This document shows positions 55,823 through 62,295 of a stretch of 62,295 nucleotides of DNA, one piece after another (position 1 is the first letter of the stretch; every line of letters starts with the position of its first letter). The translations under genes were made by a program, and so were the position numbers. Below the pieces are notes generated by a model that was given only the letters and a program-made list of their open reading frames with translations, had not been told where the DNA came from and did no database searches. Origin of the DNA: Sulfurospirillum sp964466465 (GTDB taxonomy: Bacteria; Campylobacterota; Campylobacteria; Campylobacterales; Sulfurospirillaceae); assembly GCA_964466465.1 (NCBI GenBank), contig CAYXNJ010000011.1, positions 1 to 62,295 of the forward strand, given 5' to 3'.

Positions 55823-56914
55823 ATGAAAACACGTATTATTTTAGTGGGTGGATTTTTAGGTGCTGGCAAAACAACACTACTTGGGGCATCGGCACAAAAA
55901 CTTTTTGCGCAAGGAAAACGTGTCGGACTTATCACCAATGACCAAGCTTCTGGATTGGTTGATACCGCAGTTTTAGAGCGCATCAACACGCATGTTGCTG
56001 AGGTGAGCGGAAGTTGTTTTTGTTGTAATTTTAACGGCTTTATGGAGGCTATTTTAAATCTTCAAGCAACTAACAATATCGATGTGATTATTGCTGAGCC
56101 TGTTGGGAGTTGTACAGATCTTTCGGCAACGATTATGCAGCCACTAAAAGAGAAGTTTCACGATACTTTGGTGCTCTCTCCTTTAAGCGTTCTTGTCGAT
56201 CCAAAGCGTTTAGAGGCAATACTGGATGGAAAAACATCGGGTTTACATGAGAGTGCGGCATACATCCTTCAAAAGCAACTGGATGAAGCGGATATGATAG
56301 TAATCAATAAAACCGATTTGCTCTCAGCAGAGGCACTTGAAAGCCTCAAAAGTCGTGCAGGAAAAAGATGGGCGTTTGCTAAAATTTTTGCCTTAAGTGC
56401 CAAAAATGGCGAAGACTTGGAAGAATGGCTTAGAGAAGTTACCAGTCGTGCTGATGCAGGAGGGCGCATAACCGAAGTGGATTATGACGTTTATGCAAAA
56501 GGGGAAGCCGTTCTTGGATGGCTCAATACAACAATGACCTTACAAGGCGCGTTGGTGGATTGGGATGCTTTAGCCAAAGAGATACTGACAAAATTGTCTA
56601 AGCGATTTGATGGTTTAAACTTAGCGGTGGGGCATGTTAAGCTACTTCTTGAGACGGATAAAGCAAGTGTGGTAGGAAATGTGACGAGTACATGTGAATC
56701 TTTAGAGATGAGAGGCAGTGCAGGAAGTGGAAATCATGCCAAAATGACCCTTAATGCACGTGTTGAAACAACGCCAGAAAATTTAGAATGTATCGTTTCT
56801 GAAATACTTTCAGAAGTGTGCGGAAGTGAAGTTACTCAAAACATTGAAACGTCCAAATGCTTACAACCAGGACGACCAAATCCAACGTACCGTTATAGCA
56901 AGGTCGTGAAGTAA
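55823..56914 (+). CDS. CobW/COG0523-type GTPase (putative metallochaperone)
   Basis: 363 residues from ATG 55823, which has AAAAAGGATTAGG before it. Walker A GGFLGAGKTT is at about 8-17, the metal-binding SCFCC motif follows near residue 67, and NKTD, the G4 motif, is near 168. The C-terminal part (about 215-363) differs from the usual CobW_C domain and has several Cys near its end. COG0523 GTPases deliver Zn, Co or other metals to target enzymes. It starts 11 bases after the aquaglyceroporin gene and probably shares its transcript. Confidence 0.85.
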   Translation: MKTRIILVGGFLGAGKTTLLGASAQKLFAQGKRVGLITNDQASGLVDTAVLERINTHVAEVSGSCFCCNFNGFMEAILNLQATNNIDVIIAEPVGSCTDLSATIMQPLKEKFHDTLVLSPLSVLVDPKRLEAILDGKTSGLHESAAYILQKQLDEADMIVINKTDLLSAEALESLKSRAGKRWAFAKIFALSAKNGEDLEEWLREVTSRADAGGRITEVDYDVYAKGEAVLGWLNTTMTLQGALVDWDALAKEILTKLSKRFDGLNLAVGHVKLLLETDKASVVGNVTSTCESLEMRGSAGSGNHAKMTLNARVETTPENLECIVSEILSEVCGSEVTQNIETSKCLQPGRPNPTYRYSKVVK

Positions 56915-56933
56915 GGCAGTAAATACTGCCTTA
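56912..56933. terminator. Bidirectional terminator hairpin
   Basis: TAAGGCAGT at 56912-56920 pairs with ACTGCCTTA at 56925-56933 with a 4-base AAAT loop. It includes the stop codon of the CobW-type gene and lies between it and the convergent ferredoxin gene. Confidence 0.7.
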
Positions 56934-56937
56934 TACT

Positions 56938-57147
56938 TTACGCATTAACGATACAGCCTTCTGTTGGGCAGGCTTCTCTACATGCTGGTGATGAATGATG
57001 ACCTACACACTCAACACATTTGTCAGCATACACATAATACGCATCTTCACCTGTTGGGTTGTCGCTATCATCTACAATAGCTCCTACAGGACATTCATCG
57101 ATACAGGCTCCACATGAGATACAGATATCTGTAATTTTAACAGCCAT
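56938..57147 (-). CDS. 2[4Fe-4S] ferredoxin
   Basis: 69 residues. The first cluster motif is CISCGACIDECP. The second is split by an insertion: CVECVGHHSSPACREACP, the arrangement of the Allochromatium/Campylobacterota-type ferredoxins with low-potential clusters. Cytoplasmic electron carrier. It is monocistronic, with GGAGTAATT before the start and its own 209-base upstream region shared with the divergent pncB-type gene. Confidence 0.93.
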   Translation of the reverse strand: MAVKITDICISCGACIDECPVGAIVDDSDNPTGEDAYYVYADKCVECVGHHSSPACREACPTEGCIVNA

Positions 57148-57356
57148 AATTACTCCTTAACTTTTAGGTTTTGTGCAAAAATATTACAATAAATTCGTAG
57201 CATGAAAATAGCTTGAATATAAGTTTTAAATATTAGTCATTTTTTTATAGATTTATGTAAATTATGTAGAGTAGGTAAGGACTGACTCTTTTTCTCTAAG
57301 CAATTGTATAGCAAAAGAAGACTATAAAGTGATGATGAAAAATGATAAGGAATGAC

Positions 57357-58490
57357 ATGCAACAACGTAACCCGTCTGAGACTATTAATGTAAGCGCATG
57401 GAGTGATAAATACTTTTCCAACACCAAAACCATCATCGAACATTTTGGCGATACAGAAGTCACGTATGCTTTCTTTTTACGTCGCCCTGTACTTTCTGCC
57501 ATACGCTTGGCTACGGAGTGGGTTCAAAACGAAGCAGCACATTATAATCAAAACATTCACATTGAAGTAATGCACGAAGAGGGCGAATGGGTAGGGGCGG
57601 GTGAGCCTTTGTTTTATCTTAGTGGCTCGTTTGCGTTTCTTTCAGAACTCGAAACGCTCATCTTACAGAAGTTAGGCTCTGCATGCGTCGCCGCTTACAA
57701 CGCTTATGAGATGTGTCAGATTCTCCCCGAAGTTTCTTTTTTAGCGATGGACGCGCGCCATTGTGCAGGAACTGAAATGGCTGAGATGATGGCATATGGC
57801 GCATCGGTTGGTTCAAACGCCGCCAAACGTAAACTAGGAGCGGTAGGATTTATCGGCAATGCAACCGATGCAACGGCACATTTTTTTGGTCGTGAAAAAG
57901 GGCTTGGAACCGTGCCTCATGCACTCATAGGTTATGCAGGCTCAACACTAAAAGCGGCGCAAATGTTCCATGAGTGTTTTCCAGAGGAGAACATTCCCAT
58001 CTTAGCAGACTATTTCGGTCGTGAAATCACCGATACATTAGAGATATGTAGCGCCTTTGCTGATTTGGCGTATGCGGGAAAGATAGCCGTGCGCCTCGAC
58101 ACACACGGTGGACGCTTTTTGGAAGGACTTGATACGCAAAAAAGCTATGATGTTTTAGGTCGCCATGCACCTGATGCGGTGCGTGATTATCGCACTGAAG
58201 CAGAACTCCACGACCTTATAGGCACAGGTGTTTCAGCTGCTGCCATCTGGAGTATGAGGGAAAATCTCGATAATGCAGGTTTTTCCAATGTACGCATCAT
58301 CGCCTCTTCAGGCTTCACACCGCAAAAATGCCGCTCAATGGCATGGGCAAAAGCCCCCATTGACATCATCGGTACAGGCTCATTCTTGCCAGATCGTTGG
58401 AGTGAAACCAATGCTACGGCGGACATCATCGCTTACGGTGGCGTACCAAGGGTGAAAGTCGGACGAGAGTTTTTACTCAAAAAGGCATAG
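57357..58490 (+). CDS. pncB: Nicotinate phosphoribosyltransferase
   Basis: 377 residues from ATG 57357 (AAGGA 5 bases upstream); an in-frame ATG at 57342 lies in front of that site. It converts nicotinate and PRPP to nicotinate mononucleotide for NAD salvage. Recognised parts are DKYFSNTKTIIEHFGD at the N-terminus, MDARHC, GTVPHALIGYAG (active-site His segment), RLDTHGGRF, IIASSGFTPQKC and IIGTGSFLPDRW (phosphate-binding). It has no operon partners. A terminator-like hairpin follows. Confidence 0.9.
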   Translation: MQQRNPSETINVSAWSDKYFSNTKTIIEHFGDTEVTYAFFLRRPVLSAIRLATEWVQNEAAHYNQNIHIEVMHEEGEWVGAGEPLFYLSGSFAFLSELETLILQKLGSACVAAYNAYEMCQILPEVSFLAMDARHCAGTEMAEMMAYGASVGSNAAKRKLGAVGFIGNATDATAHFFGREKGLGTVPHALIGYAGSTLKAAQMFHECFPEENIPILADYFGREITDTLEICSAFADLAYAGKIAVRLDTHGGRFLEGLDTQKSYDVLGRHAPDAVRDYRTEAELHDLIGTGVSAAAIWSMRENLDNAGFSNVRIIASSGFTPQKCRSMAWAKAPIDIIGTGSFLPDRWSETNATADIIAYGGVPRVKVGREFLLKKA

Positions 58491-58539
58491 TAATGTTAGT
58501 TGAGCTCTAAGTTTTTTACCTTCTCCCTATTTTTCTTCT

Positions 58540-58571
58540 ACTCTGCCTTGTTTAGGGCAGAGTCAGTCCTC
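58540..58571 (+). terminator. Terminator-like hairpin after pncB
   Basis: ACTCTGCC at 58540-58547 pairs with GGCAGAGT at 58556-58563 around an 8-base loop, followed by CAGTCCTCTTTT. Only a short T run follows, but it is suitably placed 50 bases after the stop codon. Confidence 0.55.
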
Positions 58572-58637
58572 TTTTAAATTACTTTAAAAAAAATTAAATT
58601 TTATTGCTATTTTCATGCTACGCACTTTGTGTAAGAT

Positions 58638-58668
58638 TTGACAGATTTTTTACATAACTTTGTTTAAT
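58638..58668 (+). promoter_or_regulatory. Candidate promoter of the porin gene
   Basis: TTGACA at 58638-58643 and TTTAAT at 58663-58668 with a 19-base spacer, 46 bases before the porin start. A strong ribosome site (AAGGAGG) follows. The spacing is slightly long, so this is only a candidate. Confidence 0.35.
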
Positions 58669-58714
58669 GCAATGAGATTATGTAAGCAGTTTCAAACTTT
58701 TATAAGGAGGATTT

Positions 58715-60070
58715 ATGAAGTTAGCTAAACTTAGCTTGGTGGCTATGGTTGTTGCTGGACTCGCGTCTAGCTCATTTGCAGCAGATACACTTGCTGATGC
58801 CTTTAAAAATGGAAAAGTAACAGGTGAATTAAAAGCCTGGTATTTTGATAGAGACACGGGTGATCAAAATACAAATACGCTTGCTAAAGGTAATGCCGAC
58901 CTTTTCTCTACAGGTGTTATGTTAAGTTATGTGACTGATTCGTTATATGGTTTGAGTTTTGGTGCGACATTCCAAGGAAACTATGCTCCATTTGCTGACA
59001 GTGATGCAAAAAATCTTTATGGTACAGACATGTACGGTTCAGGTGCAGTACTTTCAGAAGCGTATGTTGTTTATACCATCGGTAAAACAACAGCAAAAGT
59101 AGGTCGTCAATTTATCACAAGCCCACTGGTTGCAAGCTCTGGTTCACGTATGATTAAAGAAGCGTTCCAAGCAGCAGTTCTTATCAACACTGATCTTCCA
59201 GATACAACCTTGGTTGCAGGGTATTCTGACAAAATGCAAGGTAGAACATCTGATTATGACAGAAGTGTAGCGGGTGCGGATTCGCAGATGCCAAGCTTTA
59301 AAAAAGAAGCGGTATTTTACGGAGCGGGTACATCCAGAGGTTCAGCAGGATCACCAGCAGGTGCTTCAAACGTTTTTGGATTTGATGGCGCTTATACTGC
59401 CGCTGCGATCAATAAGTCTATCACAAACTTAACCTTAACAGGTCAATACCTCTTTGTTAATGATGTTGAAGGTACCAATGGTGGTGATGCCAATGTTTTC
59501 TATGCTGAGGGTAACTATGTTGTGCCTTTAAGCAGCATGAAATTGCTTCTTGATGCAACTTACCGAGGGTCTAGAACATCTAATCCTACATTTGATAGTT
59601 TCCATGCAGAAGGCGATATGTACCAAGGACGTGTTGGCTTTAAAGAGCTAGCAGGCTTTAATGCAGCTTTTGCGTATAGTACAGTATCAAATGACCAATC
59701 TGTTCTCTTAGGTGCAGGAAATGGTCCTACAACTTATACTGCTCCACTTATCAAAGGTGCTGAAGCAACTTCAGGTGCTGGTACAGATGCGTACAAAGTT
59801 GAAGTGGGTTATGACTTTGCAAAAGTAGGCGTTGCAGGTCTTAAAGTTTTAGGACAATATGTCAAAATCGAACAAGATAAAGTTACAACCGTTGTACTAA
59901 ATGGTGTTGCTGCTGATACAAAATCGACATTCTTAGAAGGACAAATTTCTTACGACCTTCCAACCATCAAAGGTTTAACACTCTCTTTAGAGTATGAAGA
60001 TGGTAAAGTTGAAACAGCATCTACTAAAAATACAAGCGATATGAGATTTAGAGCGAACTACAAATTCTAA
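58715..60070 (+). CDS. Outer-membrane porin (Campylobacterota MOMP/OprD-like)
   Basis: 451 residues with a signal peptide (about 1-22, ending SFAAD). The rest has alternating beta-strand patterns throughout, and the chain ends in Phe (RANYKF), the outer-membrane assembly signal. The N-terminal part of the mature protein (GELKAWYFDRDTG, then LSYVTDSLYGLSFGATF) and KVGRQFITSPLVASSGSRM resemble OprD-type porins of Campylobacterota. AAGGAGGATTT before the ATG indicates strong translation, as expected for a major porin. Monocistronic, with a terminator after it. The transported solutes are unknown. Confidence 0.88.
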   Translation: MKLAKLSLVAMVVAGLASSSFAADTLADAFKNGKVTGELKAWYFDRDTGDQNTNTLAKGNADLFSTGVMLSYVTDSLYGLSFGATFQGNYAPFADSDAKNLYGTDMYGSGAVLSEAYVVYTIGKTTAKVGRQFITSPLVASSGSRMIKEAFQAAVLINTDLPDTTLVAGYSDKMQGRTSDYDRSVAGADSQMPSFKKEAVFYGAGTSRGSAGSPAGASNVFGFDGAYTAAAINKSITNLTLTGQYLFVNDVEGTNGGDANVFYAEGNYVVPLSSMKLLLDATYRGSRTSNPTFDSFHAEGDMYQGRVGFKELAGFNAAFAYSTVSNDQSVLLGAGNGPTTYTAPLIKGAEATSGAGTDAYKVEVGYDFAKVGVAGLKVLGQYVKIEQDKVTTVVLNGVAADTKSTFLEGQISYDLPTIKGLTLSLEYEDGKVETASTKNTSDMRFRANYKF

Positions 60071-60076
60071 TTCTCT

Positions 60077-60112
60077 CCTCCGCCTCTTTTGGGGCGGGGT
60101 TTCTTCTTTTTG
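60077..60112 (+). terminator. Rho-independent terminator after the porin gene
   Basis: GC-rich stem CCTCCGCCTC at 60077-60086 pairs with GGGGCGGGGT at 60091-60100 (with G-T pairs) around TTTT, followed by TTCTTCTTTTTG. It lies 7 bases after the porin stop. Confidence 0.75.
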
Positions 60113-60189
60113 ATTTTTCAAGTCTTTTCCCTTTTTATTCTTTAGTAGCAAATTTCAGTTTTAATCCTATACAACATACAATATTATTT

Positions 60190-60219
60190 TGACAAATACT
60201 ATTTTAAAATGGTAGAGTA
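60190..60219 (+). promoter_or_regulatory. Candidate promoter of the KAP NTPase gene
   Basis: TTGACA at 60190-60195 and TAGAGT at 60214-60219 with an 18-base spacer. The predicted start would give a leader of about 20 bases before ATG 60248, with GGAG in between. Confidence 0.4.
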
Positions 60220-60247
60220 ATAAAATGTGAAATGTCTTGGAGTAAAA

Positions 60248-61885
60248 ATGGAAAAAGTATATTTTAATTATGATAAGTATGCTAAAGCACTTGCTTCCCA
60301 GCTTTTAAATAATCTAAATCATGAAAGCACTTCTTTAACGATTGGTCTTTTTGGTGAGTGGGGAAGTGGTAAGACAAAGCTACTCCAACTTATTCAAGAA
60401 GAAATTGAAAAGCAAGAGAATAAGCTCATCGTACCTGTTTTTTTTAATGCATGGCGTTATGAAAAAGAAGAACATTTGATCATTCCTCTTTTAAAAACAG
60501 CATTTTATGAGATTAAAGAAAGACAACAAAAAATGGAAGAACCTAGTGCTTTTAAAGATATTTCAAAAACTCTTGGTAATATTATCATCGCCTTAGCAGC
60601 GGGTTTTAAAGGAAAATTTCTTGGTCTTGAATTGAGTGGAAAAGATTTCATTGAGCGATTGGAAAAAGAGTATGAAAGGGATAACCCTAAAAATGGGTTG
60701 GATTATGAGTCAATTTACTATGATATAACAGAACACTTTAAGCATCTAACTGATCAAGGAGTACGATTTTTATTTTTAGTCGATGATTTAGATCGATGTT
60801 TACCCGAAAATAGCATTAAAATGCTAGAAGCAATTAAACTTTTTTTAGATATTCAAGGTTGCGCATTTGTTCTTGCATTAGATGATGAAGTGATAGAACG
60901 AGGTGTGGAGCATCATTACAAAGAGTATATCAAAGACGACTCAAAAACGAATATGCCTATTACTGGCAATGAATATCTTGAAAAGATGATACAACTACCT
61001 TTTAAAATTCCGTTGATTAAAACCATAGATATTGAAGTGCTTTTAAGGCAAGAGTACAAACATGTTTTTATAAAAGAACCTCTTCGCTCCACACCAAATC
61101 TGAAAGAACCAGAGGAAGCAAAGGCAGAGAGCATTGATGAAGAATTATTAAGATTTTTTGCGAGTATTCTTCCACCTATACCTCGAAAAATTATCCGTTC
61201 CATGAAATTATTTGAAACAAAAAAAGAGTTAGGAAAGGACCTCAATTTAGATGACGCGACTCTTGCAAGGCTTTGTTTGCTTGAGCTATTTATTCCTAAA
61301 TTGTATCGTTTGTCAAAAAAAGAGCCAGCACTCTTTGGTGTTTTACAAGAATGGAAAGATGCACATGCCAATATCCACGATACCTCTGCTATTCGATCAG
61401 CAATAGAAGAAAAAATAGAGGGAAATCTAACAAAAGAGGTTCACAAAAAAATTCTTGATTGTATTGATGAATTAAAGTGCGCACGAATTAATTTTGACCT
61501 CGATAAGCTTTTCCCTTTTCCAAAACCAGATGATACGATTGAGCGTTACTTTACATTTATGATTGAGCCATCCTCTAATAAAGATATAGAAAATGCTCGT
61601 AAAGAGTTTCGTTATGCTCAATTACGTGATGAAGAACGCTTTCTTAGCGATGTGTTGAGTTTTAACTCATTAGCGACAGTCAAAGGAGCTATCCAAAAAG
61701 AGCAACTTCTTGGGCAGGTATTGAGTCCTAATGTGGGTGAACGCTTGGTTTCACAGATAAACAATACATCAAAGATAACGGCTGAGTGGTTGGAGGTGAT
61801 AGCCCCGTATGTATCGGAAAAAGATTTTGATGACATTATTCAAAATAGCGATATTTTAAATCGCTTAGTCAAAGAGGTGAAATGA
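60248..61885 (+). CDS. KAP-family P-loop NTPase
   Basis: 545 residues from ATG 60248, preceded by TTGGAG; GTG 60227 is in frame but has no ribosome site. Walker A is GEWGSGKT (36-43), followed by a FNAWRYEKEEHL segment typical of KAP NTPases. A hydrophobic stretch follows near residues 110-125 (IIIALAAGF), and Walker B is FLFLVDDLDRCLPEN. The helical region after it (LDIQGCAFVLALDDEVIERG) also fits. The C-terminal 230 residues are helical and not assigned. KAP NTPases include PifA-type phage exclusion proteins. It overlaps the next gene by 4 bases. The gene is AT-rich and has no functional link to its upstream neighbours. Confidence 0.87.
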   Translation: MEKVYFNYDKYAKALASQLLNNLNHESTSLTIGLFGEWGSGKTKLLQLIQEEIEKQENKLIVPVFFNAWRYEKEEHLIIPLLKTAFYEIKERQQKMEEPSAFKDISKTLGNIIIALAAGFKGKFLGLELSGKDFIERLEKEYERDNPKNGLDYESIYYDITEHFKHLTDQGVRFLFLVDDLDRCLPENSIKMLEAIKLFLDIQGCAFVLALDDEVIERGVEHHYKEYIKDDSKTNMPITGNEYLEKMIQLPFKIPLIKTIDIEVLLRQEYKHVFIKEPLRSTPNLKEPEEAKAESIDEELLRFFASILPPIPRKIIRSMKLFETKKELGKDLNLDDATLARLCLLELFIPKLYRLSKKEPALFGVLQEWKDAHANIHDTSAIRSAIEEKIEGNLTKEVHKKILDCIDELKCARINFDLDKLFPFPKPDDTIERYFTFMIEPSSNKDIENARKEFRYAQLRDEERFLSDVLSFNSLATVKGAIQKEQLLGQVLSPNVGERLVSQINNTSKITAEWLEVIAPYVSEKDFDDIIQNSDILNRLVKEVK

Positions 61886-62295
61886 TGAATGCCAAACGTG
61901 AATTAGAACATATCATAGAACTTATTGTAAATAAAAAAAATCCATTGTATCGAAAAAAAATCCAACCAGTGGCATTGTCTGAGTCGATTCCTTGGGATAA
62001 ACTCTCCTTTGATGGAAAGAACATTCGAGGATTAGATGGCACGATACATGCGCGTTATGCCGATGTTGGGCATTATGCGTATGATAAGCAAACATTACAT
62101 TTTATGCGACAAGAGAGAGTCAATGTACCGAACCTAATGGTGATGTATGATGAGCGGATATTTGCGATTACTTCTGGTTCGCATATTGTATTGCTCGATA
62201 GATACCGACAAAAAATAATCGCACGGCTGAAGGGGCATACAGGTAGTGTTACCTCTTTGTGCCTCGTGGACGCGAATACCTTGGCATCTAGCTCT
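61882..62295 (+). CDS. WD40-repeat protein (5' part, cut by the window end)
   Basis: The frame starts at ATG 61882 (or ATG 61885), overlaps the KAP gene stop and stays open to the last base, giving 138 residues. The first 75 residues are not recognised. Beta-strand-like repeats follow (YDERIFAITSGSHIVLLD), and then a WD40 signature begins: IIARLKGHTGSVTSLCLVD followed by LASSS at the window edge. A beta-propeller fused behind a short N-terminal domain is likely. Tight coupling with a KAP NTPase suggests that the two form one system. Confidence 0.75.
   Translation, partial: MMNAKRELEHIIELIVNKKNPLYRKKIQPVALSESIPWDKLSFDGKNIRGLDGTIHARYADVGHYAYDKQTLHFMRQERVNVPNLMVMYDERIFAITSGSHIVLLDRYRQKIIARLKGHTGSVTSLCLVDANTLASSS

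Noticed and set aside
57278..58570. 11-base inverted repeat (AGGACTGACTC and its complement) flanking the pncB-type gene, as if ends of a mobile element
   Set aside because: No transposase, no target duplication, and one arm overlaps the terminator region; most likely chance or remnants of terminator sequences.

Overview
The window looks like chromosomal DNA of a Campylobacterota (epsilonproteobacterial) anaerobe, most likely Sulfurospirillum or a close relative. The evidence is a Tat-exported methylmenaquinol:fumarate reductase (mfrABE), an nrfHAIJ-type ammonifying nitrite reductase operon with a fused CcsBA-type haem lyase, AT-rich DNA with short gene spacing, and very many chemoreceptors and PAS sensors. 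I saw no tRNA, rRNA, CRISPR array, insertion sequence or phage gene. No gap between genes exceeds about 240 bases.

Layout. (1) 197-3864: mfrABE. (2) 3932-13839: a 4HB chemoreceptor, a Crp/Fnr regulator, nrfH-nrfA-nrfI-nrfJ-like, a second Crp/Fnr regulator and a PilJ-type membrane sensor with no recognisable output domain. An FNR-like dyad lies about 40 bases before the predicted nrfH transcription start. (3) 13865-28400, minus strand: an OmpR-type response regulator, a very large 7TM-DISM histidine kinase followed by about 15 PAS modules, and two PAS-GGDEF-EAL proteins. The three large genes carry about 24 PAS modules in near-overlapping frames. (4) 28575-44060: an accessory chemosensory cluster in order cheY, STAS, cheA, mcp, cheW, cheV, cheR, cheB, pseudo-receiver, CheZ-like, mcp, Cache-mcp, PAS protein, CZB-mcp. 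Two of the receptors share a 3' block of about 1289 bp that appears identical, suggesting recent gene conversion or duplication. (5) 44098-45995: a small unknown gene, an RBBP9-like hydrolase and lrgAB.

(6) 46043-56914 is the most unusual part. It holds a fused two-domain transferase (the two 'rSAM/selenodomain-associated' types in one chain), a methylthioribose-kinase-like enzyme, two exported rhodanese-like proteins with an enlarged active-site loop, two TVP38/DedA-type membrane proteins, a GlcF/HdrD-like Fe-S protein, and a 994-residue radical SAM - ArsM-like methyltransferase - Cys-rich DUF5714-like fusion. An aquaglyceroporin and a CobW-type GTPase follow. The ArsM-like cysteines, the transferase types and the sugar kinase together suggest an arsenic (or selenium) detoxification or arsenosugar-like route. 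This is an inference from families and gene order.

(7) 56938-60070: a ferredoxin, nicotinate phosphoribosyltransferase and a major outer-membrane porin. (8) 60248-62295: a KAP-family P-loop NTPase translationally coupled to a WD40-type protein cut by the window end, a possible defence module.
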